From Corythucha ciliata (Eukaryota > Arthropoda > Insecta > Hemiptera > Tingidae): a DNA stretch of 64,000 nt. Below the pieces are notes generated by a model. The model searched no databases. It saw only the letters and a list, made by a program, of their open reading frames with translations, and was not told where the DNA came from. The DNA lies in contig CM075941.1 of NCBI GenBank assembly GCA_038030265.1, positions 38,254,164-38,318,163 on the forward strand, written 5' to 3'. Below are positions 36,775 through 47,317 of this stretch, piece after piece; positions within the stretch are counted from its first letter, which is position 1, and every line of letters starts with the position of its first letter. A program made the translations under genes and the position numbers.

Positions 36775-37485
36775 AAGAAAGGCCAAAAAACTTGGAATTT
36801 CTCCAAAATTATGACCTGAAATTCACGTTTCATTGAAATTGAGCCCGTAAACATGAATTTTCACAGGAATTAAGACTCGAAAGTCGCATTGCCGTGGATA
36901 TTCAGTCATTGAACTTCCTCTTTTCTGCGTATTTGCTGTAGGCTGCAAGCTCTGTTAGGGCTGGATAGCTTTGTTGGATAAACCGCTATACAAAAACCCC
37001 AAAACATGCAATTTTTCTTATACTAGTAAGACCCTGAACTTAAAATTTCGCTTAAATTAACATCTGAAGATCCGAAACAATCAATTTTGCGGCTATTCAG
37101 CCGGGAAATTTGAAGTTGTGCTCAAATTGGAACCCCAACATCGGAGATTACAGGCATTCATCTTTAAATGTTGCAATTACACGGCTATTCGACAGGGTGT
37201 GGGAGTAGTCGGGCTCGTGAAGCGATAGCCGACCGAAAAAAACAATGGGACCTGAAACTTGCAATATAGCAAAAATTGTGCCTGGAAATTTAATTGAGTT
37301 TCGCCGATATTCGTCTCCAACGTGTGGCGAATTGGTTGGGGTATGGCGGCGGTGGCGCGCGGCGTATGGGCCTCGTCAGCCCACGCGACGTGGTTGGTCG
37401 AGGCCTGCTAGTCCGGGATACGAGCCCACAAAAATTTTAAACTTGCAATTTCACGGATATTTTGCACCGAAACTTAAAATTAAGC
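36775..37485 (-). repeat. Degenerate quasi-periodic array, family D (reverse sense)
   Basis: Cores like CCTGAAACTTGCAATTT and ACGGCTATTC recur at about 30-40 bp. They resemble the reverse complement of 7360-7730. Confidence 0.5.
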
Positions 37486-37491
37486 GACCCG

Positions 37492-37694
37492 TAAGGCTAC
37501 GGTTACTATGCATGCGATTTCTGACGAAAAAGTGTTCTGACGAGCTCTGACGAATTCGCTTAAACGAACAAACGTCTGCTTTTCAATGAAAGTGGTTACT
37601 ATGGGAGAGAAATCCTCGTCAGAATGCGTACGAGGGACGAATTGGTCAGAAAAAATTTTCGTCAGAAGTCGCATGTATAGTAACCGAAGCCTAA
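37492..37694. mobile_element. MITE with ~40-bp TIRs
   Basis: The left arm TAAGGCTACGGTTACTATGC and following CATGCGATTTCTGACGAAAA are matched inversely at 37655-37694. The short loop has no coding frame. It interrupts the family D array. Confidence 0.8.
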
Positions 37695-37718
37695 CTTGCA
37701 ATTTTGCTTAAATTGATG

Positions 37719-37856
37719 GCGTTTTCCATTTACACAAAAATCTGCTGTGGAACAGTTCTTTTCCAACCGTCCTTCCTGAATTAAAACATATGTTATTGGA
37801 GAATACGGGTTAGAATGAAAATATCCGTAGCAGAATTTTATGCAAACGGAAAACGC
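37719..37856. mobile_element. GCGTTTTCC MITE, copy 1
   Basis: Ends GCGTTTTCCATTTACACAAA and its inverse TGCAAACGGAAAACGC. The centre (GAATTAAAACATATGTTATT) resembles that of copy 2 at 56429-56564. Confidence 0.75.
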
Positions 37857-37890
37857 TATAAGACCAAAAACAATCAATTTAAAATTTAAA

Positions 37891-37950
37891 TTGTTAGTAG
37901 AGTCGCTTAAACTACGAGGGTTAGTGGTTAAATCATGCATAAATCTGTAG
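37891..37950 (-). repeat. 60-bp interspersed repeat (copy 2)
   Basis: Reverse complement of 15878-15937 with few changes (CTACAGATTTATGCATG, CTAACCCTCGTAGTTTAAGC). The hairpin partner arm is missing here. Confidence 0.7.
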
Positions 37951-38318
37951 CCGTAGGAGCCTACATCGTCTGTCTTCCCTCGTTGAGGTTCTAGAACGGG
38001 CCTCGAGGTTCTTACAAGTGAATTGTGATCTGATAATGATAATGCCTCAGCCAGTGTCTCGTGATGCTCTAAATGAAATCAGAAATTTACCAATGTCTCT
38101 TCAAGTTGTAGTGTATACAAAATAGGAGTGCAATAAATAAGATGACATTATTATTGTGTCAGTCATTTTCCCGAGATATAGATTTTAGGCGAAAGCATAA
38201 CGCCTGGAAAACAAGCCCAAGAAAACGATCAAGTTGCCGTCAGAAAGAATTATTTTTCTTTGACTGAGTACACGTCGGAAAATTAGACGGTCATACCAAA
38301 CCTGATAATTTTTACGGT

Positions 38319-38764
38319 ACGGAACTTGCATGAATGTCCGATTTGGGAGAAAAATATACCGGTGAATTGGCACATGGACAGAAGGATATCAATGGTAGTT
38401 GCAGCCCGATTGGTGCATTTGGTGATTTTCAAATAAATTTCAAAGTTCTTCAAGAGGGGATAGATGGTACGAGGGGAAATTACGTCAATCCCTAATTTTG
38501 AATCACGTGATTAGGGCACTCTTAACATTTTTTGTTTACAAATAACAAGAAAAATTGTCCCCCTAAAAATTTGTCGTACCCTCCTCTTCCTCACACCATC
38601 CATTTCATTAAATAGGGTTTGACGTTATCAAATCCCCACTCAAAATTTTTAAAAATTCGCTCTAAAAAAATCCTTGATTGATTTCAATGTTTAATGTGAG
38701 CAATAGCATTGCGGAAGAGCCCTCTTCAATAAACACTAATGCTTGAAAAATGTGCAAGTTCCCC
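38319..38764. mobile_element. ~450-bp non-autonomous element, copy 2
   Basis: Best-preserved copy. Left end GGAACTTGCATGAATGTCCG, right end TGCAAGTTCCCC. Aligns throughout with 24444-24891. Confidence 0.78.
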
Positions 38765-38915
38765 ATTGTTCTGTTTCTACCGATAAATTCGAAATTTGGG
38801 CAGTGTACACGACGAATTAGCTGGCGCTGTTAGTGCTTTGGATAATGATTGTAAAAATGACTATTTATCAAAACTCTCACTTGAAACTACGATTCATTAT
38901 TTCTCGACTGTGAAT

Positions 38916-39045
38916 GGAAAACTTGCATGAATGCCCGATTTGAGGGAAAAGTATACCGGTGAATTGGCACATGCGGACAGGGATATTAACAGTAGTTCCT
39001 GACCGATTGATGCTTCTGGTGATTTTTAAATACATTTCAAAGTTC
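38916..39045. mobile_element. ~450-bp non-autonomous element, truncated copy 3
   Basis: Left end only (AACTTGCATGAATGCCCGAT through CATTTCAAAGTTCTT), lying about 150 bp beyond copy 2 in the same orientation. Confidence 0.7.
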
Positions 39046-39264
39046 TTTGGGTTCTTTAGGGTTCTTGTGTGCGAAATTAAAGCTGTTAGAAAACCCTTGT
39101 TTGATGGTAAAAAAGGATAACTTGGAAATTCAGGTCAGTATTAAGGGCCTTAAACTCAAGCTGATTCCAAAACCATGTAGACATAATAAAAAGAAATAAT
39201 ACAATTCACAAAATCTTACATAGAACCCAGAATTTACTATGGTCTTTATTTCGTAGGTGATATT

Positions 39265-39552
39265 TATGAACGTTTTACCGCCACCCTTATGGAAACTTTT
39301 GAACATTCAGAAATTTTTCTAACTAAATACACTAAACACCTCTTGGACATCGAAGAATCCGAAGTACAATTAGAAATCATACGATACCACCACAGTGAAG
39401 ACAAAATACATCGAGGAATTAACGATACTTACGACAATATAAAAACAAAATATTATTGGCCCAACCTGAAACCTATGATCCAGACATTTATAAACACGTG
39501 TGATGCCTGTCTCAAATTAAATAATTCACACCTAGTTGAAACAAAGCGCTAA
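39265..39552 (+). pseudogene. Ty3/Gypsy integrase zinc-finger fragment
   Basis: An open frame ending at 39552 contains IIRYHHSEDKIHRGINDTYD, KYYWPNLKPMIQTFINTCDA and C-L-K. This is the H2C2 integrase zinc-binding domain with both histidines and both cysteines. The catalytic core is absent; family A-like sequence (GCTAATGTAAGG) follows. It comes from a different Gypsy lineage than 25330-26452. Confidence 0.75.
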
Positions 39553-39731
39553 TGTAAGGCAAAAATTAAGAAAAACAAAAAAGCTTCAATCATTTTTTTT
39601 GTGGTTAGAGTTTCTTGTGGTTAGATCTGTTTGAACTCAAGCACGTCCTTCGCGACCCCCCTTCCTTGTAGGCGACACCTCAAGTTTTGAGGGCTGAAAT
39701 TTACATTAAGTTTGTGTGGAGGACCCCACGA

Positions 39732-40733
39732 TACTTCCATGTTCCCGTCGTTAGCTTACAACGTGCCTTTCACATGAAACAATTCCGACACGAGTGATTA
39801 ATCATTAAAACTCACCCATCAAAATGAATTAATTTGCCCTAGCCTGTCCTGAAGTTCTGTTCTCATAAAAATGCCAAAGTTCTAACATTTGCTGGAAAGA
39901 GCTCTGTGTCTCTCAATATTCATCCCATGTCAACGATTGATGCAATAATAACACACAAAAAAATATGAACACACAAATTCTAACGACGTGACGAATAATG
40001 AATTTTGTAGCCTAATATAGTTCTCTTTAACGGTAACTATCAATTTGAAATATTCAACACGATCAATGAATTAAATAATGGACACAATTTGATCAATAAG
40101 ACACTCGCTAAAACTCGAAATAATCGAAGAGAAACGAATCATCGAATACATCCTCGTCAATTTGTTTAAAAAATTAATTTAAAAATAACCAAATTGAATT
40201 TCGAAAAAATGGCCAGTTCATCGATGGGGAATTTTGTTGTGGTCATTTTAAGCCATCATGAGAGGAAATCGGACTAAAATTCTGGTAGGAGATAGGTTTG
40301 GGGCAAAAAAAGAGCTGAAAATCATTCCAAACCTTAGCAACTGTACCGCTCAACAAATCTTATTCAAATTTTAGCAGCGTGTTCTAGGAACCTAGATGAC
40401 CATTTTGAACGATCGATCATCAAATTTTATAATATTCTCTTGGAATTATAAGGGTCCAACCATTTTTACTCCGAACACATTTGTTATAATATCTTCCAAA
40501 TCGCTCAACCAATCGTTTTCAAATTTTACGGTGTACGTCTAGAGATGAAGACACAACTTTTGAGCCATCACTCGTCCAGATCTTTCAAGAAAAAAGTGGA
40601 CGACGGACGACAGACGCCATACTGAAAATCGAGATTTAGGCCTTTTCGGGGTCCAGCAACACGAATCTGGTGTTAGCTAAAATTTTTTTTTTTGCCATTA
40701 CCAAACTTCCTTTCCTACGGGAACATGGAAGTA
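39732..40733. mobile_element. ~1-kb TA-flanked non-autonomous DNA element
   Basis: CTTCCATGTTCCCGT at 39734-39748 is exactly inverted at 40717-40731, and each end is bordered by TA. The interior lacks coding frames and includes GGACGACGGACGACAG near 40599-40614. TA duplication with short TIRs fits the Tc1/mariner-pogo group. Confidence 0.65.
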
Positions 40734-40821
40734 AAAGACAATTTTGTGCCATTTCAGTGGTGTGCATCATAATTACGTGCGACGAAAATTGTTGGAGTTA
40801 TTGGCGATTGTAGCTATCACT

Positions 40822-41087
40822 AGTGGCGCTAAGGCACTATAAAACACGAGTACTGCAACACGCAAATCAGCGCCATACTTGGTCCCTCATATGATTATAA
40901 TTATCACCTGATCTCATTGACAAGTAGGATATTTTTATTTATTTCGACCGCGTTCCGCGTTTGTTTGCTGTTACGATGACAATTTTTTCATTCATGATAT
41001 TGTGTTTACCCTAACGACTGAGGGACCAAATATGGCGCCGAAATCCGTGTTGCAATACCTGTGTTTTAAAGGTTCTCTAGTGGCGCT
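40822..41087. mobile_element. 9-bp-TSD TIR element, copy 1 (complete)
   Basis: Element 40831-41078 (248 bp) flanked by AGTGGCGCT on both sides. The TIRs of about 50 bp (TAAAACACGAGTACTGCAAC; TTGGTCCCTC) pair imperfectly. The orthologous position in block 2 (44709-44717) carries a single AGTGGCGCT, that is, the empty site. A 9-bp duplication with long TIRs is compatible with the Mutator group. Confidence 0.88.
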
Positions 41088-41612
41088 AGTGTCGTGTGAT
41101 GATGAAACCGGTACTCCCTACATATGTTAAATGATAACATGTTTTGTGTGTTTTTTTAAGTATTTTTTTGTGGTCAACGTCCGTAACATAATGTGAAAAA
41201 AGTAGTCAGTTGGCCTAAAGTGACGAGAACAGAAGAACATGTTTTCTGATACATTTATACTGAAACGCAAGCAAGCTCCCAAGTCTTTCGGCGGTCACAT
41301 GGAGTACCAGACTCAATGTTTCTCTGAAACGCCGCCAGATATCATATCCCTTAGCTACAATCGCCAAGAGCAGTTTGATGCTTGAGGAAAACCAGCGATG
41401 CGTTAATTGTGAAAGGAACTCGCAATGGATATAATTTTACTTTTCACTTGGAGTGCTCAATGTGTGTACTCAAAAGAAATATGACCTCAGAAAACAATCA
41501 AACTTCGCGCACAACAAACACAGCAGCTGTTATGGGCACACTATCCATTGGCGGTGGTTTTCCCCAGTTCAAAGAATTACACAGCGTTATGGAGATACCA
41601 ACCATGTCTATT

Positions 41613-41878
41613 AGTGACACTAAGAAACTGTAAAACACGAGCACTGCAACACGCAAATCGCCGCCATACTTGGTCCCTCATATGATTATAATTATCACCT
41701 GATCTCATTGACATGTAATATATTTTGATTTATTTCGATCGCGTTCCGCGTTTGTTTGCTGTTACGATGGCAATTTTTTCATTCATGATATTTTGTTTAC
41801 CCTAACAACTGAGGGACCAAATATGGCGCTGAAATCCGTGTTGCAGTACCTGTGTTTTAAAGGTTCTCTACTGAAGCT
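41613..41878. mobile_element. 9-bp-TSD TIR element, recombinant copy
   Basis: Element 41622-41869 with unequal flanks: AGTGACACT on the left, ACTGAAGCT on the right. The left portion matches copy X (45253 on: CTCATATGAT) and the right portion matches copy Y (45455-45701: GACATGTAAT). This is as expected from recombination between X and Y. Confidence 0.82.
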
Positions 41879-42796
41879 GGAGGGAAAATTGCTCCCGCCA
41901 GAGTGCCACATGACATTTGGTGCCAAAATTTGGCGGTTCGGAAAACGCTTATGAACAAATAGTTTATTAAACCAAAGAAAACTATGAATATCGGGTCAAT
42001 CGTGGCATAATAGTAATGAATAGTGGATGAATGGTTCTAGCAGACTAAAACTGAAGAAGATTTCCGTTGAAATAAACAAAAATTTATTGCATCTAGTGAA
42101 ACTGTGTTGTTTCACGATTTTTTGTCAAGTGCAGCGAAATTCTGGGCATTCTCAAGCATCATTCAATCTCCTCTGCAGACCGAACGTTGAGGGCGAGTTT
42201 CACGCAGATAATAACCTCGCCCTCTCCAAACGCAGCCTTCGTCAAGTACACGGCATGTTCTTTCACGCCTTATTTGTGCTGCACGCATTTTGAGTACTCA
42301 TTCCAATCTACAGAAAATTGTTCATAAAATGCAGTTAGTAGGTATTCATTTTCCAAAATTCGTCCCCAAAATAACTTCAACCTGCCTTGAACTCTTACCT
42401 TGAAAATTTAAGCTCCACCTTCGACTCACTAACGGCGGACATCTATCTACAGTTTCTTTCCAAGTTCCTCTGGCTCATGGTTCTGTTGGGTTTTACACCG
42501 GGGCACGAAACACGACGGAATTTAAAGTTGAAATTAATTGTTTTCATAAAGAAAATGGATGGAAATGAATCGAAATAATAAAAAAATATTCTATCAGTGA
42601 AAATTTTCAAAATCCAGCTGTAATTTTATTTGCTTCACTTGTGGTTTGTTAAGCAAACACTTCATATTTTTAAAAAAAAAGTTGAGCCCAATAATGAAAG
42701 AGCGCTCTGGCGGGATCAAAATTTCCAATTTCATAAATGACCACCGTTACCATAGCGATCGTGATGAGTGGAAGAACTTGGGTTCTATACAACTTT

Positions 42797-42909
42797 GGCT
42801 GTTACGATGACAATTTTTTCATTCATGATATTGTGTTTACCCTAACGACTGAGGGATCAAATATGGCGCTGAAATCCATGTTGCAGTACCTGTGTTTTAA
42901 AGGTTCTCT
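42797..42909. mobile_element. 9-bp-TSD TIR element, right-end fragment (block 1)
   Basis: From TGTTACGATGACAATTTTTT to AAAGGTTCTCT, the right ~113 bp of the element, followed by AGTGACATT. Confidence 0.8.
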
Positions 42910-43465
42910 AGTGACATTTAAGCAACATTGAATCGAATTCGGACGAGCCATTGAACGAAGCGGCCGTTTGCGGTGTGCCTATGTCTCACAGGCGTAAGAA
43001 GTTCGTTGTGTGACTCATTTTTTGTGTCATCTTTATATGAAAAGAGTATTAATATGACAAGATTTAGTCCAGTCAAAAAGAGAATTGGCCGGGACAAACG
43101 CAGAGAAGTAGTTTTGCCAACGGATCTTATGTTTCTTGAGGCGCTGAATCCGAATCTGAACTTTGCCAACAAAAAATCGGTCGGCTGCACGTCGAGAATC
43201 GTAAAAAAAACTGGAAATTTCTGACTTTTTATACTCAATCGGTTGTATCTCTGGAACTAAGTACTTTTCGATGATTGCGCTCCTTTGCATTTTTGAAATA
43301 GACTAAGTTTGCGACTATTTAAGCCCAATTGTATCTCCGTACGACTAATGGTTCCTAAGATATGACCCGTCAAAAATTGACCATTTTCTGCCGCTGACGG
43401 AAAATTGGCTGGAGCCTGAAGCTGGAAAAACTGATAAACGCTTGGTGCAATCTCTTTCAGATAGG

Positions 43466-44617
43466 TAAAGTGCCCTAATATGGTACACCTTTTTTTGGAC
43501 CACATTTTGGGGTACCTAATGGCCTTAAATCATCAAACCAAAAATCTCCGGTTGTAGGTCTACTATTGCTCCATCAGGTTCTTGGGTCAATTAGGTGAAA
43601 ATTCTGTTACACTGGTAGCAAAAAAAGCATTTCTCAAAAATGTAATTTTCCGCCTTTTCAAAAAGGGGTTCCTAATATGAACCACGTGGTGTTCCTAATA
43701 TGGCACTAGTGCCATATCTGGACCCATTGGGGTTTTTAAGCGAATTTTCGCAGAAAACTCAGCTATTTCGCCCGCTGATCCTTGTATCCAGAAGAGATAT
43801 TAAATGGGTCTCAACCCAAAGATGGCTTCACTGAGAATTTTCAGTACCTAGGTAAGAAATTGTAATAAAACTCGAAAAAACGTTATACATTTTTAATTAA
43901 AACCTGTAACCAAATATAGCGAAATCACGAATGAAGACAAGAGAATAATTATCTATAACTATTTTTCAGCCTCGAACAATGTAAAGGGGTAACGTGAGGC
44001 AAATTTTTTATTCATCAGTCACGCCTTTTTACGTTTAAAAAATCTTTGAAACACTTTTCTGATCACAAGTTGGACTAGCATTCTCAGCATGAATTCACAG
44101 CGCCTACTATTCACAGCATGTTCCTATATCAAAGATCACTAACATTACCTACAAAATCAGAAATAAATACGACAAAAGAACAAAAAAATGAAAAACCATT
44201 CAAATCAGAAATTACAAAGATTTAAGAAAATTGTTGAGATCAAACAATATTTTTAACAACCACGAATTCTCAAAAACTAGAATAAAAACATTGAAAAATA
44301 AAAAGTTATTCACAAATCTCCACATGGTGAGCATAAAAACATGTTTCCCCTCAAATTTCCACACTCTTCATGAGCCCAACGATAACATTGGACGCATCGG
44401 GCCCATTTTTCCCCCCTACAGTCCTCAGCATACTTGGAGGAACACAGAGCACACTCAACGTCGTCTTCCGCATCTTCATCAGAATCGCCCAATGAGAGGT
44501 CGTTATCCTTGTCATCCAGTGGAAGGTCATCTTCATCAAGGCTGTCCTCGTCGCTTGATTCGCTGACGTTCTTTTTCTTCAGCTTAGTTGTTTTTGCTTT
44601 GGGTCCCTTAGACATAA
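43466..44617 (-). mobile_element. 3' part of a pogo-like DNA transposon
   Basis: Lies between the two duplicated blocks. The left end starts GGTAAAGTGCCCTAATATGG right after CAGATA, where block 1 homology stops. CCTAATATGG-type motifs recur subterminally (43474, 43671, 43694, and inverted near 43716). Towards the right it contains the C-terminal zinc-finger frame (44310-44617); the catalytic domain and 5' end are missing. Confidence 0.55.
44310..44617 (-). pseudogene. C-terminal PHD-like zinc finger of a pogo/jerky-type transposase
   Basis: An acidic Ser/Asp-rich stretch (SESSDEDSLDEDDLP, LGDSDEDAEDD) is followed by ECALC, GEKWARCVQCYRWAHEECGN and FLCSPC. That is a Cys4-His-Cys3 arrangement with the WAHEEC signature. 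Insect pogo-type transposases often end in an acidic tail plus this finger, after the DDE domain. Only about 100 codons remain and homology stops at the block 2 boundary. A host PHD protein fragment is the alternative. Confidence 0.6.
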
Positions 44618-45243
44618 TAAAAAGACAATTTTGTGCCATTTCAGTGGTGTGCTTCATAATTACGTGCGACGAAAATTGTTGGAGTTATTGGCGATTGTAG
44701 CTATCACTAGTGGCGCTAGTGTCGTGTGATTATGAAACCGGTACTCCATACATATGTTAAATGATAACATGTTTTGTGTGTTTTTTAAAGTATTTTTTTG
44801 TGATCAACGTCCGTAACATAATGAGAAAAAAGTAGTCAGTTGGCCTAAAGTGACGAGAACAGAAGAACATGGTTTCTGATACATTTATACTGAAACGTCA
44901 AGCAAGCTCCCAAGCCTTTCGGCGGTCACATGGAGTACCGGACTCAATGTTTCTCTGAAACGCCGCCAGATATCATATCCCTTAGCTACAATCGCCAAGA
45001 GCAGTTTGATGCTTGAGGAAAACCAGCGATGCGTTAATTGCGAAAGGAACTTGCAATGGATATCATTCCACTTTTCACTTGGAGTGCTCAATGTGTGTAC
45101 TCAAAAGAAATGTGACCTCAGAAAACAATCAAACTTCGCGCACAACAAACACAGCAGCTGTTATGGGCACACTATCCATTGGCGGTGGTTTTCCCCAGTT
45201 CAAAGAATTACACAGCGTTATGGAGATACCAACCATGTCTATT

Positions 45244-45395
45244 AGTGACACTAAGGCACTGTAAAACACGAGCACTGCAACACGCAAATCGCCGCCATAC
45301 TTGGTCCCTCATATGATTATAATTATCACCTGATCTCATTGACAAGTAGGATATTTTTATTTATTTCGACCGCGTTCCGCGTTTGTTTGCTGTTA
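45244..45395. mobile_element. 9-bp-TSD TIR element, copy X (left part only)
   Basis: Left flank AGTGACACT, left TIR from 45253. Homology ends at TGTTA (45395) and is replaced by about 50 bp containing GTTATCAAA...TTTGATAAC. Confidence 0.82.
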
Positions 45396-45445
45396 TCAAA
45401 GTCGTATAGATACCAAGTCATTTCTCTTTTGATAACGCGTGGTCA

Positions 45446-45710
45446 CTGAAGCTAAGGCACTATAAAACACGAGTACTGCAACACGGAAATCGGCGCCATG
45501 ATTGGTCCCTCAAATGATTATAATTATCACCTGATCTCATTGACATGTAATGTATTTTGATTTATTTCGATCGCGTTCCGCGTTTGTTTGCTGTTACGAT
45601 GGCAATTTTTTCATTCATGATATTTTGTTTACCCTAACAACTGAGGGACCAAATATGGCGCTGAAATCCGTGTTGCAGTACCTGTGTTTTAAAGGTTCTC
45701 TACTGAAGCT
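45446..45710. mobile_element. 9-bp-TSD TIR element, copy Y (complete)
   Basis: Element 45455-45701 (247 bp), perfect ACTGAAGCT duplication at 45446-45454 and 45702-45710. TIRs as in copy 1. Confidence 0.88.
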
Positions 45711-46647
45711 AGAGGGAAAATTGCTCCCGCCAGAGTGCCACATGACATTTGGTGCCAAAATTTGGCGGTTCGGAAAACGCTTATGAACAAATAGTTTATT
45801 AAGCCAAAGAAAACTATGAATATCGGGTCAATCGTGGCATAATAGTAATGAATAGTGGATGAATGGTTCTAGCAGACTAAAACTGAAGAAGATTTCCGTT
45901 GAAATAAACAAAAATTTATTGCATCTAGTGAAACTGTGTTGTTTCACGATTTTTTGTCAAGTGCAGCGAAATTCTGGGCATTCTCAAGCGTCATTCAATC
46001 TCCTCTGCAGACCGAACGTTGAGGGCGAGTTTCACGCAGATAATAACCTCGCCCTCTCCAAACGCAGCCTTCGTCAAGTACACGGCATGTTTTTTCACGC
46101 CTTATTTGTGCTGCACGCATTTTGAGTACTCATTCCAATCTTGTTCATTACTCATTCCAATCAAAAATTGTTCATAAAATGCAGTTAGTAGGTATTCATT
46201 TTCCAAAATTCGTCCCCAAAATAACTTCAAACCTGCCTTGAACTCTTACCTTGAAAATTTAAGCTCCACGTTCGACTCACTAACGGCGGACATCTATCTA
46301 TAGTTTCTTTCCAAGTTCCTCTGGCTCATGGTTCTGTTGGGTTTTACACGGGGGCACGTAACACGACGGAATTTAAAGTTGAAATTAATTGTTTTCATAA
46401 AGAAAATGGATGGAAATGAATCGAAATAATAAAAAAATATTCTATCAGTGAAAATTTTCAAAATCCAGCTGTAATTTTATTTGCTTCACTTGTAGTTTGT
46501 TAAGCAAACACTTCATATTTTTAAAAAAAAGTTGAGACCAAATATTGAAAGAGCGCTCTGGCGGGATCAAAATTTCCAATTTCATAAATGACCACCGTTA
46601 CCATAGCGATCGTGATGAGTGGAAGAACTTAGGTTCTATACAACTTT

Positions 46648-46760
46648 GGCTGTTACGATGACAATTTTTTCATTCATGATATTGTGTTTACCCTAACGAC
46701 TGAGGGATCAAATATGGCGCTGAAATCAATGTTGCAGTACCTGTGATTTAAAGGTTCTCT
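46648..46760. mobile_element. 9-bp-TSD TIR element, right-end fragment (block 2)
   Basis: Partner of 42797-42909, ending AAAGGTTCTCT followed by AGCGACATT. It predates the block duplication. Confidence 0.8.
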
Positions 46761-47317
46761 AGCGACATTTAAGCAAGATTGAATCGAATTCGGACGAGCC
46801 ATTGAACGAAGCGGCCGTTTGCGGTGTGCCTATGTCTCACAGGCGTAAGGAGTTCGTTGTGTGACTCATTTTTTGTATCATCTTTAGATGAAAAGAGTAT
46901 TAAAATGACAAGATTTAGTCCAGTCAAAAGGAGAATTGGCCGGGACAAACACAGAGAAGTAGTTTTGTCAACGGATCTTATGTTTCTTGAGGCGCTGAAT
47001 CCGAATCTGAACTTTGCCAACAAAAAATCGGTCGGCTGCACGTCGAGAATCGTAAAAAAAAAAACTGGAAATTTCTGACTTTTTATACTCAATCGGTTGT
47101 ATCTCTGGAACTAAGTACTTTTCGATGATTGCGCTCCTTTGCATTTTTGAAATAGACTAAGTTTGCGACTATTTAAGCCCAATTGTGTCTCCGTACGACT
47201 AATGGTTTCTGAGATATGACCCGTCAAAAATTGACCATTTTCTGCCGCTGACGGAAAATTGGCTGGAGCCTGAAGCTGGAAAAACTGATAAACGCTTGGT
47301 GCAATCTCTTTCAGATA

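Larger units (their letters stand above)
40735..43467 (+). repeat. Large duplicated block, copy 1
   Basis: Aligns with 44622-47317 over about 2.5 kb of shared sequence, interrupted by differential insertions. It starts GACAATTTTGTGCC and ends in CAATCTCTTTCAGATA. The copies differ by scattered substitutions of a few percent. The block contains a short inverted pair CTCCCGCCAGAG (41890s) and CTCTGGCGGGA (42709), hinting at an internal ~0.85-kb element. No frame could be assigned to a family. Confidence 0.88.
44622..47317 (+). repeat. Large duplicated block, copy 2
   Basis: Partner of 40735-43467 in the same orientation. It lacks the insertion at 40831-41078 and carries two neighbouring copies (X, Y) where block 1 has one. 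An 88-codon frame (45859-46125; partner 42027-42293) encodes the same peptide in both copies with two synonymous changes. Its significance is unknown. Confidence 0.88.

Noticed and set aside
37717..38600. One large composite transposon
   Set aside because: The inverted ends belong to separate small elements, each with its own second copy elsewhere in the window.
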